64,000 nucleotides of DNA, taken from Planococcus beigongshangi. Lineage in GTDB: Bacteria > Bacillota > Bacilli > Bacillales_A > Planococcaceae. The notes below the pieces were generated by a model. The model was not told where the DNA came from. It did no database searches and saw only the letters and a program-made list of their open reading frames with translations. Shown one piece after another: positions 1 through 9,772 of this stretch. The translations under genes and the position numbers were made by a program. Every line of letters begins with the position of its first letter. Within the stretch, counting starts at the first letter, position 1. The stretch lies in the NCBI RefSeq assembly GCF_016820495.1, contig NZ_JADHDU010000005.1, positions 1-64,000 on the forward strand. Reading direction: 5' to 3'.

Positions 1-637
1 AAGAACCGTTGTTCACGGAAAGAGGCATATCAATAGAAGGAAAGCTGAAGTTGAAAGTGAATACCAGCAAATCAGCTGTAGACCGACCATGGAAGCGGAA
101 ATTCCTTGGATTCAGCTTTACGCCTCACAAAGAGCCGAAGGTGCGGATTGCCAAAGTGAGTATCAACCGGATGAAAGACAGAGTCCGAGAGATTACCTCA
201 CGAAAGAAACCGTACTCGGTGGAAGTTCGAATCGAGAAGCTGAACCAATACCTGACGGGCTGGTGCGGTTATTTTGCGTTGGCAGATACACCGAGTATAT
301 TCAAAGACCTCGAATCGTGGATTCGAAGAAGACTCCGCATGTGCATGTGGAAGGATTGGAAGAAGTCGAGCACAAAAGTGCGAAAGCTCACTGGACTAGG
401 CATTTCGAAAGGAAAGGCGTACGAATGGGGCAACTCACGCAAAAGCTATTGGCGGATTTCCAAGAGTCCGGTATTGCATAGAGCCCTCGGAAACTCCTAC
501 TGGAGTTCCCAAGAGCTCAAAAGTCTGGTAGCACGTTATGAAACTTTGTGTTACGTATCTTAATTGAACCGCCGTATACCGAACGGTACGGACGGTGGTG
601 TGAGAGGTCGGGAGTTAATCGCTCCCTCCTACTCGAT
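1..637 (+). mobile_element. Group II intron, 3' portion (5' end outside window)
   Basis: This is the tail of a bacterial group II intron. After the maturase stop codon, positions 567-599 form a domain V-type hairpin with a CGAA tetraloop between ATACC- and GGTA-containing arms. Positions 604-637 then form a domain VI-type hairpin (GGGAG/CTCCC) ending in CTACTCGAT, the usual 3' end seen in Firmicute introns of this group. The exact 3' splice site, near 636-637, is inferred from that ending. Two bases of domain V (GAACC and GGACGG) differ from the form I remember for related Bacillus introns, so loss of splicing activity is possible. The intron lies in an intergenic site upstream of the yhjD-like gene. 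Confidence 0.85.
3..563 (+). CDS. ltrA: Group II intron reverse transcriptase/maturase, C-terminal part (truncated by window start)
   Basis: The reading frame is open to the first base of the window, so the apparent TTG start at 9 is not the real start. The 186 visible residues contain the maturase-specific (domain X) signature: LNQYLTGWCGYFALADT, then WIRRRLRMCMWKDWKK. This domain binds the intron RNA and promotes splicing. The protein ends with YETLCYVS and has no HNH endonuclease domain after domain X, so mobility would rely on endonuclease-independent retrohoming. The reverse transcriptase core with its YADD motif must lie upstream and cannot be checked here. The stop codon is immediately followed by intron domains V and VI, the normal arrangement. 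Confidence 0.93.
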   Translation, partial: EPLFTERGISIEGKLKLKVNTSKSAVDRPWKRKFLGFSFTPHKEPKVRIAKVSINRMKDRVREITSRKKPYSVEVRIEKLNQYLTGWCGYFALADTPSIFKDLESWIRRRLRMCMWKDWKKSSTKVRKLTGLGISKGKAYEWGNSRKSYWRISKSPVLHRALGNSYWSSQELKSLVARYETLCYVS

Positions 638-676
638 TTTCAAGTATTGCAATTATGGAAATAGGAAGTACAATTA

Positions 677-702
677 AAACAAGAACAAGAGTTCTTGTTT
701 TT
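677..702. terminator. Intrinsic terminator-like hairpin after the intron
   Basis: A perfect 10-bp stem (AAACAAGAAC with GTTCTTGTTT) with an AAGA loop is followed by TT. It lies 40 bp after the intron end and 50 bp before the yhjD-like gene. The stem is AT-rich, so termination may be weak. It could belong to the gene interrupted or followed by the intron upstream of the window. Confidence 0.5.
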
Positions 703-751
703 CGGATGACAGAATATTTATCGATGGTCAATTCATGAAGGGGGTAAGGTG

Positions 752-1117
752 ATGCCTTTGATTCCGCAGGAAGAGATGCTGCATTTTGAAAACATGATTT
801 ACCTTCCGATGGTTCTGATCGTCCTGGAACGGGACAGAGAGCTGATCCAAAACGGCCCATTTAAACTGAAGCGCCCTTATCTGGGGATTCTGGAAGGCGC
901 GATCAAACAAGTGCAGAAGGAATTGGACAAAACAAAAATACATATGCGGACGCATCAGATGAATCTGAAAAAAGGAGTCGCTGATGATACCTTCACCGAA
1001 TATGTATTACATCATAAAGGTTTTGAAGATCATCGGCGCTACTTGAATGTGCGACTGCGAAACCGGGTCGAAGAACTGGTCCGCACTTATTTCTCCCAGG
1101 CAGAGTTGAAAGCTTAG
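752..1117 (+). CDS. yhjD: YhjD-family protein of unknown function
   Basis: The 121-residue soluble protein resembles B. subtilis YhjD, found near comK in that genome. It has no signal peptide or membrane segment. It opens with a conserved-looking IYLPMVLIVLERDRELI segment, and the C-terminal half is rich in charged residues and probably helical (KQVQKELDKTKIHMRTHQ). An in-frame GTG lies at 749, but AAGGGGG at 738-744 sits 7 bp before ATG 752, so 752 is taken as the start. The stop codon overlaps the convergent comK stop by 4 bp. Function is unknown. The assignment rests on sequence resemblance plus the comK-yhzC neighbourhood. Confidence 0.75.
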   Translation: MPLIPQEEMLHFENMIYLPMVLIVLERDRELIQNGPFKLKRPYLGILEGAIKQVQKELDKTKIHMRTHQMNLKKGVADDTFTEYVLHHKGFEDHRRYLNVRLRNRVEELVRTYFSQAELKA

Positions 1118-1665
1118 TCGGATGGATGCCTGGGACGGACCGGCATCGGCCGTTTTGTGATATAAGTCAGCTGCTGTTTATGCTGGTTCTGCGCTTTTTT
1201 GAAATAGCGCCGCAGTGAACCGGCAAAAGAATGCTGGTTGCGAAGTGCAATGGCGGAGACATCCAGGGCCACAGTCTGGCCATTGCTGAGATAGACGACG
1301 CAGCCGCCGCGCTCATCACTTTCGATCAGGTCGATTGCATCGTAATTGAACCAGACGGATTCTTTGTTCTTCGGTGAATGGGTTGGGAAAAAGATCAACG
1401 GATTCCCGTAATATTCACCGACGATAATCGGGGGTTTGTGTTTTACGCCTATAGCCTTTTGCGCGTAAAGTGTAGCACTGACAAGAGACCCCCGGTAAAA
1501 CGAACAGGAGCCGGTAATGGTTTTATAGGCAGTCTGTTCTATCAGGAATTCACTTCGGTCTTCAATGACACGTGTCAGTAAACGCGTACCATCAATATGT
1601 GGAATCAGCGCGTACGTACTGTTTGAAATAGTATATGAGAAGGGATTATATATCTTACGACCCAT
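1114..1665 (-). CDS. comK: Competence transcription factor ComK
   Basis: The 183-residue protein matches ComK along its length. Recognisable blocks are the central HKPPIIVGEYYGNPLIFFPTHSP region and the later S-N-G-Q-T segment, corresponding to HKPPIMV...IFLFPT and FSNGKT in B. subtilis ComK (192 residues). ComK is the master activator of DNA-uptake genes and binds AT-boxes in the minor groove. The C-terminus is basic (RPMPVRPRHPSD) and differs from the MecA-binding tail of B. subtilis ComK, so proteolytic control may differ (inference). It is divergent from yhzC across 178 bp, as in the B. subtilis comK locus. A GGGGGTG ribosome binding site precedes the start. Confidence 0.88.
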   Translation of the reverse strand: MGRKIYNPFSYTISNSTYALIPHIDGTRLLTRVIEDRSEFLIEQTAYKTITGSCSFYRGSLVSATLYAQKAIGVKHKPPIIVGEYYGNPLIFFPTHSPKNKESVWFNYDAIDLIESDERGGCVVYLSNGQTVALDVSAIALRNQHSFAGSLRRYFKKAQNQHKQQLTYITKRPMPVRPRHPSD

Positions 1666-1843
1666 GCTAAAACACCCCCAAAATTTACTTTGTTCTCCCT
1701 ATTATAATAATAATTGGAAAATATACAATCTTTTTAATTTTTAAATTCCAAAGTGTTTCCTTATCGTTGGAATTTTCTAAAAAATCGTTGTTCTTTTTTT
1801 ATGAATCATGTATACTAATGAAAAGCATTCGGGGTGAGGTAGA
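1666..1843. promoter_or_regulatory. Divergent comK/yhzC promoter region
   Basis: This is a 178-bp AT-rich spacer. For yhzC a good SigA-type promoter is visible: TTGTTC at 1788-1793, 17 bp, TATACT at 1811-1816. For comK on the minus strand, TATAAT is the complement of 1701-1706, with TTGTAT as the complement of 1723-1728 (16 bp spacing). I looked for paired AAAA-N5-TTTT ComK boxes and found no clean pair, although AT-runs are abundant. Autoregulation of comK is therefore not shown by the sequence. Confidence 0.6.
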
Positions 1844-2083
1844 ATGGAAAACTATTATTCTTATGCTGATTTCATGAAGGCGATGGCACAAACCAAGAAA
1901 GTTTCCGAAGCGGAGAAATTATTGAACGAGATTTATCTGGATCTTTTCCTTAAACACGTTCACCGCTCCCAGCAGGAAGAACAGCTCATGAAACTGATCG
2001 ACGACGCCCTGGACTCAAACGACCGCGATTCATTCTATGAATACAGCCGGCAATTGCAGGCTTTGAAATGTGAAGATTCCTAA
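1844..2083 (+). CDS. yhzC: IDEAL-domain protein YhzC
   Basis: This is a small acidic 79-residue protein. Its C-terminal half, LIDDALDSNDRDSFYEYSRQL, matches the IDEAL domain pattern (L-I-D-x-A-L-D-x-x-D) that is also found at the end of UPF0302 proteins such as YpiB. It sits next to and divergent from comK, as yhzC does in B. subtilis, so a link to competence control is plausible but unproven. GGGGTGAGG precedes the ATG. A strong terminator follows within 10 bp, so it is a single-gene transcript. Confidence 0.85.
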   Translation: MENYYSYADFMKAMAQTKKVSEAEKLLNEIYLDLFLKHVHRSQQEEQLMKLIDDALDSNDRDSFYEYSRQLQALKCEDS

Positions 2084-2090
2084 TGATAAG

Positions 2091-2120
2091 AGAACCGCTC
2101 TTCCGGAGCGGTTCTTTTTT
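2091..2120 (+). terminator. Rho-independent terminator of yhzC
   Basis: A perfect 10-bp stem (AGAACCGCTC with GAGCGGTTCT) with a TTCCG loop is followed by a run of T. It starts 8 bp after the yhzC stop. Confidence 0.92.
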
Positions 2121-2139
2121 TATGCAGAAAAACCAACGA

Positions 2140-2153
2140 AAAACATACGTTCG
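2140..2153 (+). promoter_or_regulatory. LexA (SOS) box upstream of uvrBA
   Basis: AAAACATACGTTCG matches 12 of 14 positions of the Bacillus LexA/DinR consensus CGAAC-N4-GTTCG: the right half is perfect and the left half degenerate. It lies just upstream of the likely uvrB promoter (TATGATAAAAT around 2180-2190, with a weak -35 near 2155-2164). uvrB is a known SOS gene in B. subtilis, which supports the assignment. Confidence 0.75.
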
Positions 2154-2220
2154 CTTTTTGTTAGGGTAATTTTAGGGCATATGATAAAATAAAGGTATGA
2201 AAAACGGGAGGACTTTAAAT

Positions 2221-4203
2221 ATGAAACAGGAATTTAATCTGCAGGCACCTTATGAACCAGCCGGCGATCAGCCGGCGGCAATTACTGAACTGACCCAAGG
2301 CATCATCAACGGCAAGCGTTACCAGACGCTGCTCGGTGCAACCGGGACAGGAAAGACGTATACGATGTCGAATGTTATCCAGCAAGTGAAAAAGCCGACA
2401 CTTGTCATGGCTCACAATAAAACATTGGCGGGACAGCTTTACAGCGAATTCAAGGAATTTTTCCCGGACAATGCTGTAGAATACTTTGTCAGTTATTATG
2501 ATTATTATCAGCCGGAAGCGTATGTGCCGCAATCGGATACTTATATAGAAAAAGACGCAAGCATCAATGATGAAATCGATAAGCTTCGCCATTCTGCCAC
2601 GTCATCGCTGTTTGAACGCGATGATGTGATTGTCATTGCCTCCGTGTCTTGCATTTACGGGCTCGGTTCCCCGAAAGAATACCGGGAACTGGTGGTTTCA
2701 TTGCGCAAAGGGATGGAAATTGAACGCAATCAATTATTGAGGAAACTGGTGGATGTTCAATACGAGCGGAACGATATCAATTTTATCCGCGGAACATTTC
2801 GGGTGCGCGGGGATGTCGTAGAGATTTTCCCGGCATCTCGCGATGAACGATGCCTTCGTGTCGAATTTTTCGGCGATGAAATTGACCGTATCCGAGAAGT
2901 GGACGCGCTGACAGGTGAAATCATCGGCGAACGTGAACATGTCGCGATTTTCCCGGCATCCCACTTCGTTACGCGTGAAGAGAAAATGGTCAAGGCGATT
3001 GAAAATATTGAAGCGGAACTTGAAGAACGGCTGAAGGAAATGCGTGCAGAAGACAAGCTGCTGGAAGCGCAGCGGTTAGAACAGCGTACACGCTACGACC
3101 TGGAAATGATGCGGGAAATGGGCTTTTGCTCAGGCATCGAAAACTATTCGCGCCACCTGACCTTGAGACCTCCGGGTGCGCAGCCTTATACGCTGATCGA
3201 TTATTTTCCGGATGATTTCCTGCTGGTCGTCGATGAAAGCCATGTGACCCTGCCGCAGGTGCGCGGCATGTTCAATGGTGACCAGGCGCGCAAAAAAGTG
3301 CTGGTGGACCATGGTTTCCGTCTGCCTTCAGCAATGGACAACCGCCCGCTGACATTCGAGGAATTCGAAAAGCATATCAAACAAGCCGTATTTGTTTCAG
3401 CAACCCCAGGTCCTTATGAACTCGAACACACACCGGAAATGGTCGAACAGATCATCCGGCCGACAGGACTCCTGGATCCTACCATCGAAATCCGTCCGAT
3501 TGAGGGACAGATTGATGATCTGATGGATGAAATCCGGATCCGCTCGGAGCGGAATGAACGTGTATTGGTAACAACTCTGACTAAGAAAATGTCTGAAGAC
3601 CTGACAGCCTATCTGAAGGAAGCGGGAGTCAAAGTGAATTATCTCCATTCCGAGATCAAGACACTTGAGCGCATCGAAATCATCCGCGAACTGCGGATGG
3701 GTGTCTACGATGTGCTTGTCGGCATCAACCTGCTGCGTGAGGGCCTCGATATTCCGGAAGTGTCATTGGTGACGATCCTGGATGCCGACAAAGAAGGCTT
3801 CCTGCGGTCCGAACGATCACTCATCCAGACGATGGGCCGGGCCGCAAGGAATGCAAATGGCCAAGTTATCATGTACGCTGACAAAATAACGGATTCAATG
3901 CAAAAAGCGATCGATGAAACGACGCGCCGGCGGACGATCCAGGCTGCATATAATGAAGAGCACGGCATCACACCGATTACCATACAGAAGAAAATCCGCG
4001 ACGTCATCCGTGCCACTGTGGATTCGGAAGAAGCGGAAGAATACGTATCAAAAGCGACATCAGGCAAAAAACTCAAAAAAGAAGACCGCATGAAGCTGAT
4101 CGCTTTATTGGAATCGGAAATGAAAGCAGCAGCGAAAGCGCTCGATTTCGAAAAGGCGGCCGAACTGCGAGATACAGTGCTTGAACTGAAAGCGGAAGGG
4201 TGA
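2221..4203 (+). CDS. uvrB: Excinuclease ABC subunit B
   Basis: UvrB is the damage-verifying helicase-like subunit of nucleotide excision repair. It is loaded by UvrA and then recruits UvrC for incision. The 660 residues show Walker A GATGTGKT at about 39-46, the aromatic beta-hairpin [12 protein letters not shown] at about 92-103 that is inserted between the strands, a Walker B/DESH box near 337, helicase motifs V and VI ([26 protein letters not shown]), and a C-terminal UVR coiled-coil motif at about 622-657 for UvrC binding. An ATG at 2197 is in frame, but GGGAGG at 2206-2211 serves ATG 2221. uvrA follows after 5 bp, forming an SOS-regulated operon. Confidence 0.98.
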   Translation: MKQEFNLQAPYEPAGDQPAAITELTQGIINGKRYQTLLGATGTGKTYTMSNVIQQVKKPTLVMAHNKTLAGQLYSEFKEFFPDNAVEYFVSYYDYYQPEAYVPQSDTYIEKDASINDEIDKLRHSATSSLFERDDVIVIASVSCIYGLGSPKEYRELVVSLRKGMEIERNQLLRKLVDVQYERNDINFIRGTFRVRGDVVEIFPASRDERCLRVEFFGDEIDRIREVDALTGEIIGEREHVAIFPASHFVTREEKMVKAIENIEAELEERLKEMRAEDKLLEAQRLEQRTRYDLEMMREMGFCSGIENYSRHLTLRPPGAQPYTLIDYFPDDFLLVVDESHVTLPQVRGMFNGDQARKKVLVDHGFRLPSAMDNRPLTFEEFEKHIKQAVFVSATPGPYELEHTPEMVEQIIRPTGLLDPTIEIRPIEGQIDDLMDEIRIRSERNERVLVTTLTKKMSEDLTAYLKEAGVKVNYLHSEIKTLERIEIIRELRMGVYDVLVGINLLREGLDIPEVSLVTILDADKEGFLRSERSLIQTMGRAARNANGQVIMYADKITDSMQKAIDETTRRRTIQAAYNEEHGITPITIQKKIRDVIRATVDSEEAEEYVSKATSGKKLKKEDRMKLIALLESEMKAAAKALDFEKAAELRDTVLELKAEG

Positions 4204-4208
4204 GCAGA

Positions 4209-7091
4209 TTGAAAAACCAGGAAATTAAAATACAAGGTGCGCGAGCGCATAACTTAAAAAATATTGATATAACAATCCCTCGAGATAAATTGGTGGTCAT
4301 GACCGGCTTATCCGGATCGGGCAAATCGTCGCTTGCCTTCGATACAATCTATGCAGAAGGGCAGCGCCGGTATGTAGAATCGCTGTCCTCTTATGCACGG
4401 CAGTTTCTGGGGCAGATGGACAAGCCGGATGTCGACCTCATCGAGGGATTGTCCCCCGCCATTTCCATCGATCAAAAAACAACCAGTAAAAATCCGCGTT
4501 CGACGGTTGCGACCGTAACGGAAATCTATGATTATATGCGGTTGATGTATGCGCGTGTCGGAAAAGCGATATGTCCGAACCATGGCATTGAAATTTCTTC
4601 GCAGACCATCGAGCAGATGGTCGACCGTCTGCTCGTGTACCCGGAGCGCACGAAAATGCAGATTCTCGCTCCTCTCGTCGAAGGCAGAAAAGGCACGCAT
4701 GCCAAGTTATTTGAAGACATCAAGAAACAGGGATATGTCCGTGTCCGGGTCAACGGAGACCTGATCGACCTTGATGACAACATCGAATTGGATAAAAATA
4801 AAAAACATTCCATCGAAGTTGTCATCGACCGCATCGTCATGAAAGAGGGAATTGCGCCGCGGCTCAGCGACTCGCTGGAATCTGCGCTCCGCCTCAGCGA
4901 CGGCCGAGTTCTTGTCGATGTCATGGAACAGGAGGAATTGCTGTTCAGTGAACATCATGCCTGTCCGATCTGCGGCTTTTCAATCGGTGAGCTGGAACCG
5001 CGGATGTTTTCATTCAACTCACCTTTTGGTGCATGTCCGGAATGTGATGGACTTGGACACAAGCTGGAAGTGGATCCGGATCTCGTCATTCCGGAGTGGA
5101 GCCTGTCTTTGAACGAGCACGCCATTGCGCCTTGGAAACCGACAAGTTCACAATATTACCCGCAATTGCTGAAAGCGATGTGCAAACATTTCAAAATTGA
5201 TATGGATGCACCGGTCAGCGAATTGCCGGAAGAACATATCAATCTGGTATTAAGAGGTTCCAAGGACCAAAAAATCCGTTTCCGCTACACGAATGAATAT
5301 GGCCAAACAAGGGACAACCATATTTATTTCGAAGGTGTGCTGTCGAACGTCGACCGCCGCTACCGCGAAACCTCATCGGATTATACCCGTGAGCAAATGG
5401 AGAAATACATGGCGGAGCAGGCTTGTCCAACTTGTGAAGGGCATCGCCTCAAACCCGAATCGCTGGCAGTCAAAGTGAACGGTCTGCATATCGGGAAGGT
5501 TTCGGAATTCTCGATCACCGAAGCGGATGAATTTTTCAAAAACCTGGAGCTCTCGGAAAAGGATATGCAGATTTCATTATTGATCCTGCGTGAGATCAAA
5601 GAGCGGCTTGGCTTCCTGATCAATGTCGGACTTGATTATCTGACGCTGAACCGGGCTTCAGGCACCATGTCCGGTGGTGAAGCGCAGCGGATCCGCCTGG
5701 CAACGCAAATCGGATCACGGCTTTCCGGAGTCCTCTATATACTGGATGAACCGTCGATCGGGCTGCATCAGCGGGATAACGACCGGCTTATCGCGACATT
5801 GAAAAATATGCGGGATATCGGAAATACGCTGATTGTCGTCGAACATGATGAAGATACGATGCTTGCTGCGGATTATCTGATTGATATCGGGCCAGGCGCC
5901 GGCGTACACGGCGGAGAAATCATTGCCGCCGGGACTCCTGAAAAAGTGATGAAAAACAGGAAGTCATTGACGGGCCAATACTTAAGCGGGAAAAAATTCA
6001 TTCCGCTGCCGGCTGAGCGCAGAGTTTCGGACGGACGGATGATTTCGATCCGGGGAGCAAGCGAAAATAATTTGAAGAAAGTGGATATAGATATCCCGAT
6101 CGGCGTCTTTACAGCTGTAACCGGCGTATCGGGTTCCGGCAAAAGTACACTGGTCAATGAAATCCTTTATAAGACATTGGCAAGCAAGCTGAACCGCGCG
6201 AAGATAAAGCCGGGCAAAACTGAATCGGTCAAAGGCTATGAAGATCTTGAGAAGGTCATCGATATCGACCAATCGCCGATCGGGCGCACACCAAGGTCGA
6301 ATCCGGCAACTTATACAGGGGTGTTCGACGATATCCGCGACGTCTATGCAAAAACGAACGAAGCGAAAGTGCGCGGCTATCAAAAAGGAAGATTCAGTTT
6401 TAACGTCAAGGGCGGCCGCTGTGAAGCATGCCGCGGAGATGGTATTATAAAAATAGAAATGCATTTCCTGCCGGACGTCTACGTGCCATGTGAAGTTTGC
6501 CATGGCAAACGCTATAACCGGGAGACGCTGGAAGTGAAATATAAAGATAAAAGCATTGCGGATGTATTGGCGATGACTGTGGAAGATGCCTATACATTTT
6601 TCGAAAATGTTCCCAAGATCAACCGCAAACTGAAGACAATCGTAGATGTCGGACTCGGTTATGTGACGATGGGTCAGCCGGCTACAACCTTGTCGGGCGG
6701 TGAAGCGCAGCGGGTGAAACTGGCTTCGGAACTTCACAAGCGTTCCAACGGAAAATCCTTCTATATCCTTGATGAGCCGACCACCGGCCTTCATGCAGAC
6801 GATATTTCGAGACTGCTGGAAGTGTTGCAGCGCCTGGTGGATAACGGCGATACGGTCCTGACGATCGAACATAATCTTGATGTCATCAAAACGGCCGATT
6901 ACCTGATCGACCTGGGTCCTGAAGGTGGCGATAAAGGCGGTACGATTGTTGCGACAGGGACACCGGAAGAAATCTCGGCGGTGGAAGAATCGTATACCGG
7001 AAAATACCTGAAGCCGATTCTTGAACGTGACCGTGCGAGAATGGAAGCGAAAGTCAGCAAGGCCAGCCGCAGAAAAAAAGCGGCAAAATGA
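4209..7091 (+). CDS. uvrA: Excinuclease ABC subunit A
   Basis: UvrA is the DNA damage sensor ATPase that works as a dimer and loads UvrB. The 960 residues contain two ABC modules: Walker [10 protein letters not shown] near 33 and GVSGSGKST near 640, with signatures [11 protein letters not shown] near 488 and [11 protein letters not shown] near 829. Zinc-binding cysteine pairs (CPICGF...CPEC near 252, CEACRGDG...CEVCHGK near 737) interrupt them. The start is taken at TTG 4209 because GAAGGG at 4195-4200 is correctly spaced for it. The in-frame GTG at 4200 overlaps the uvrB stop and lacks a site. It is co-transcribed with uvrB. Confidence 0.98.
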   Translation: MKNQEIKIQGARAHNLKNIDITIPRDKLVVMTGLSGSGKSSLAFDTIYAEGQRRYVESLSSYARQFLGQMDKPDVDLIEGLSPAISIDQKTTSKNPRSTVATVTEIYDYMRLMYARVGKAICPNHGIEISSQTIEQMVDRLLVYPERTKMQILAPLVEGRKGTHAKLFEDIKKQGYVRVRVNGDLIDLDDNIELDKNKKHSIEVVIDRIVMKEGIAPRLSDSLESALRLSDGRVLVDVMEQEELLFSEHHACPICGFSIGELEPRMFSFNSPFGACPECDGLGHKLEVDPDLVIPEWSLSLNEHAIAPWKPTSSQYYPQLLKAMCKHFKIDMDAPVSELPEEHINLVLRGSKDQKIRFRYTNEYGQTRDNHIYFEGVLSNVDRRYRETSSDYTREQMEKYMAEQACPTCEGHRLKPESLAVKVNGLHIGKVSEFSITEADEFFKNLELSEKDMQISLLILREIKERLGFLINVGLDYLTLNRASGTMSGGEAQRIRLATQIGSRLSGVLYILDEPSIGLHQRDNDRLIATLKNMRDIGNTLIVVEHDEDTMLAADYLIDIGPGAGVHGGEIIAAGTPEKVMKNRKSLTGQYLSGKKFIPLPAERRVSDGRMISIRGASENNLKKVDIDIPIGVFTAVTGVSGSGKSTLVNEILYKTLASKLNRAKIKPGKTESVKGYEDLEKVIDIDQSPIGRTPRSNPATYTGVFDDIRDVYAKTNEAKVRGYQKGRFSFNVKGGRCEACRGDGIIKIEMHFLPDVYVPCEVCHGKRYNRETLEVKYKDKSIADVLAMTVEDAYTFFENVPKINRKLKTIVDVGLGYVTMGQPATTLSGGEAQRVKLASELHKRSNGKSFYILDEPTTGLHADDISRLLEVLQRLVDNGDTVLTIEHNLDVIKTADYLIDLGPEGGDKGGTIVATGTPEEISAVEESYTGKYLKPILERDRARMEAKVSKASRRKKAAK

Positions 7092-7165
7092 AACCTTTTC
7101 AGGCACCGGACGTATTTATTGAATAAGAAATTCTTTATAAATGAACGATGAGGAGGCCGCAATAC

Positions 7166-8335
7166 ATGCAGAGCGAAAAAGAACGCATATTGGACATGGT
7201 TGAAAAAGGCACGATAACGCCAAGGGAAGCAGTTGAATTGCTGAAGGCGATTGACGGTGGAGGCGGTTCAGGCCGGGATTCATCATATGGCCGTGAAGAT
7301 TATGGACGCCGAGATAAACGTGGAAAACGCGGATTCTTCAGACCGGAAGATATGGTCAAGAAAATCTCAAAAGATTTCTCAAAAGATTTTTCAAGAAAAG
7401 CTTCGAGTGATATCAATCAATTAGGTGACCGGATGATGCAATTCATGCAGACTTCTGTGGGCAAATTGAAGACGATGGAATTTGACTCGCCGTTCGGTGA
7501 AGCTTATCAATTCAACCAAACATTTTCTGAAGAAAATGCGGATATCAGCACAGTCATTGCTGATATTGCAAACGGCCAATTGGAAATCTATCCTTCACAG
7601 GATGGGACGCTGCGTGCTGAATGCAGTGTGAAAGCCTACCGCGCTGAATCGGAAGATCATGCGAAACGTGATTTCAATGATAAGTTCATCTTTATTGCCG
7701 ATGATCATAAACTCCGCATCATCAGCGAATTGAAGACGACGCAGGTGAATATCGTTCTATACGTTCCCGCTGAAGAATTCAATCAGATCACTGTCCGCCT
7801 ATTCAATGGTGGCTTCACGATGAAACGCATCGACGCCGCTTTATTGAAAGTGAAGACGGCAAACGGCAAAATCGAATTGAAGAATGGCGAATTCGATGAT
7901 GCTGAACTGGAAACTGCAAATGGTGCAATCCATGTGCAGGATGTTAAAGGGAAAGTGCTTGAAACAGAGACGCTGAATGGCCGCATTTATGTGGACGGGG
8001 ATGTTCAGACGATTGAAACGAAATCACTGAACGGCAACGTAGTCGTGACTTCCCGCTGTAAAGAAGCACGGAAAGTCGAAGCGAAAACGCTGGCCGGCAA
8101 TGTGGAATTATACATTCCTTCCCATTTGCCGCTAAAAGGCCAGGTCTCTTCCAACCTCGGGAAAATGGATGTCTTGCTGTCTGACGTGGATCATACGCAT
8201 GAACAGGGACAATTCATGCAGAAAACAACCCGTTTTTCAAAAGAAAATGGAACGGAACCGGCAGCGGCACCGATGCTCGTATACGGAGAAACAAAAACAG
8301 GATCTGTCTTGGTGCGGTATTTGACAGTTGAATAA
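7166..8335 (+). CDS. yvlB: YvlB/LiaX-like DUF4097 protein
   Basis: The 389-residue protein has a short N-terminal helical module (ERILDMVEKGTITPREAVELL) followed by a Gly/Arg-rich linker (about 35-60) and a C-terminal beta-strand repeat region of DUF4097 type, seen as recurring T-A-N-G, T-L-N-G and S-L-N-G turns. This architecture is shared by B. subtilis YvlB and enterococcal LiaX, which are linked to cell-envelope stress responses. The membrane partners YvlC and YvlD of B. subtilis are absent next to it. GAGGAGG at 7149-7155 places the start at ATG 7166 rather than ATG 7148. It lies downstream of uvrA with a 74-bp gap and ends in its own terminator. Confidence 0.85.
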   Translation: MQSEKERILDMVEKGTITPREAVELLKAIDGGGGSGRDSSYGREDYGRRDKRGKRGFFRPEDMVKKISKDFSKDFSRKASSDINQLGDRMMQFMQTSVGKLKTMEFDSPFGEAYQFNQTFSEENADISTVIADIANGQLEIYPSQDGTLRAECSVKAYRAESEDHAKRDFNDKFIFIADDHKLRIISELKTTQVNIVLYVPAEEFNQITVRLFNGGFTMKRIDAALLKVKTANGKIELKNGEFDDAELETANGAIHVQDVKGKVLETETLNGRIYVDGDVQTIETKSLNGNVVVTSRCKEARKVEAKTLAGNVELYIPSHLPLKGQVSSNLGKMDVLLSDVDHTHEQGQFMQKTTRFSKENGTEPAAAPMLVYGETKTGSVLVRYLTVE

Positions 8336-8343
8336 AATATAAT

Positions 8344-8374
8344 AAGAGGCCACATATCCTGTGGCCTCTTTTTT
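8344..8374 (+). terminator. Terminator of yvlB
   Basis: An 11-bp perfect stem (AAGAGGCCACA with TGTGGCCTCTT) with a TATCC loop is followed by T5C. It lies between two converging genes and can also serve the minus-strand gene only weakly. Confidence 0.93.
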
Positions 8375-8388
8375 CATTGTGACTATTT

Positions 8389-9003
8389 TCAGATCAGAAA
8401 CAGGATGAAGCCGATAGCGATCAGCATACCCAGCAAGATAAAAATGCCGACTAGTGTCATGACGACACCGAAACCGCGCCAGCTTGAGAATCCATGGACG
8501 ACGCCAATCGCTTTAGAAGAAATGACGATCGTCCACATGGAAGCAGTCAGGGTGAACAACAATAAGATAAGATATGCACCGAGCGGTATGGAAGTCAGAT
8601 TGAAATCAGCGGGTGCTGCAAAAAATTGACGGCCATATATCCATACATAAATCATGTAGACAGGTAAGATGAAAATCTGTGGAATCATCATGGGGCCGAC
8701 TGCAATCGCCATTTCACGCATCTTCCCGTGCCCGCCGTATAATTTTCCGATAACTGTATAGAGCAATGTGCTGACGCCGACATTTATGAGGCCGCTCACC
8801 ATTGCCATGATGATGATGCCGACAGCGAGTCCGGCCGTTGACATGTCCTGAAACCATCCGGAATCCTGCAGGGCGACCAAGACGGCGCCGATTCCTGCAA
8901 TGCATGCCAGTATAATGGATAAACCAAGCTTATTGTGGTTGATAAGTTGACGCACCGTTTCTTTCGGCTGCGTCCAAATCGATAGTAATGGATTTAATTC
9001 CAT
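8389..9003 (-). CDS. Yip1-family membrane protein
   Basis: The 204-residue integral membrane protein has about five hydrophobic segments. The N-terminal amphipathic stretch NPLLSIWTQPKETVRQLI is typical of the bacterial Yip1/YIF1 family, where a W-x-x-P-x-x-x-x-x-x-I motif precedes the first membrane span. Other family-like features are the long loop YGGHGKMREMAIAVG before the third span and the small-residue-rich spans. The function of bacterial Yip1 proteins is unknown. A ribosome binding site (GGGGGA on the coding strand) precedes the ATG. It is one of two minus-strand genes between yvlB and hprK, a position different from B. subtilis. Confidence 0.8.
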   Translation of the reverse strand: MELNPLLSIWTQPKETVRQLINHNKLGLSIILACIAGIGAVLVALQDSGWFQDMSTAGLAVGIIIMAMVSGLINVGVSTLLYTVIGKLYGGHGKMREMAIAVGPMMIPQIFILPVYMIYVWIYGRQFFAAPADFNLTSIPLGAYLILLLFTLTASMWTIVISSKAIGVVHGFSSWRGFGVVMTLVGIFILLGMLIAIGFILFLI

Positions 9004-9110
9004 AGAAAAATTCCCCCGTATGCTTAGATTGCTCTATCGTATCTCTTTTCTGTTCGTAAAATCGGACCCGGCTATGAATAATTAGCCTATTATGCCCAGC
9101 AGGCTTTCAG

Positions 9111-9530
9111 TCATGAAGGATATAGCATTTGGATGTCGGCAATGGATTTGACGATCATTTTTTTCAGTGCCTCTTCATCGATGTCAGCAAGCTTATTGAC
9201 ATATACACAGGATTTACCGGAAGTGTGTTTGCCAAGATCCTTCAATAGAGGTTCGTTCTCACCCTCGCTTGTTCCGATATACAAGCTTATTTTCGCTTTG
9301 CGCGGTGAAAATCCGACGAGTGGTGCATCGCCTTCATGGCCAGTGGCATAGACATAATGATAAGAGCCGAAACCGATGATGCTTGGTCCCCACATCTTCG
9401 CGGGATGGCCGGAAAGCTCTTCAAAAATCTCCAATAGCCGGTAGGCGTCCTGACGCTTCTTCGGATTTTCCACCTGCTCGATGAATTCGATGACATCTGC
9501 GTCGTTTTGCGTCGTTTTCTGTTCGTACAA
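9111..9530 (-). CDS. DUF1801-family protein
   Basis: The 139-residue soluble protein fits the DUF1801 (YdhG-like) family: an N-terminal VIEFIEQVENPKKRQDAYRLLEI helix, the central P-A-K-M-W-G-P-S-I-I-G-F-G-S-Y-H-Y segment, the F-S-P-R-K-A-K-I-S-L-Y-I strand, and a C-terminal KLADIDEEALKKMI helix. The molecular role of this family is not settled; some members are named iron-chaperone-like. The reading direction is opposite to hprK. It ends 107 bp before the start of the Yip1-family gene and may be transcribed with it. Confidence 0.8.
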   Translation of the reverse strand: MYEQKTTQNDADVIEFIEQVENPKKRQDAYRLLEIFEELSGHPAKMWGPSIIGFGSYHYVYATGHEGDAPLVGFSPRKAKISLYIGTSEGENEPLLKDLGKHTSGKSCVYVNKLADIDEEALKKMIVKSIADIQMLYPS

Positions 9531-9772
9531 ATTGACCCCTCATCTCTTTTGATTTATTTGAAAATTTCGATATCCATTCTTGAATCCATTTTACCAGATG
9601 AGGGGCTGCGGTAAAGAAAAATTTAAGATCCACCAAACTGCAGGCGAATCAAAAAGAGTCGGCTTTGCTTTTATTTACAGGTATCCATGTTAGAATAATT
9701 ACATTAATGCGTAAAATAAACAGAAATGCAAAAGGCTTCGGAACTTTTGCAGAAGAGGGATGAGGGAAGAAG

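Noticed and set aside
1666-1843. ComK AT-boxes in front of comK
   Set aside because: AT-runs are common, but no properly spaced pair of AAAA-N5-TTTT was found.
5982-7106. 374-codon open frame antisense to uvrA
   Set aside because: Shadow of the uvrA codon pattern; no initiation signal, and uvrA is unambiguous.
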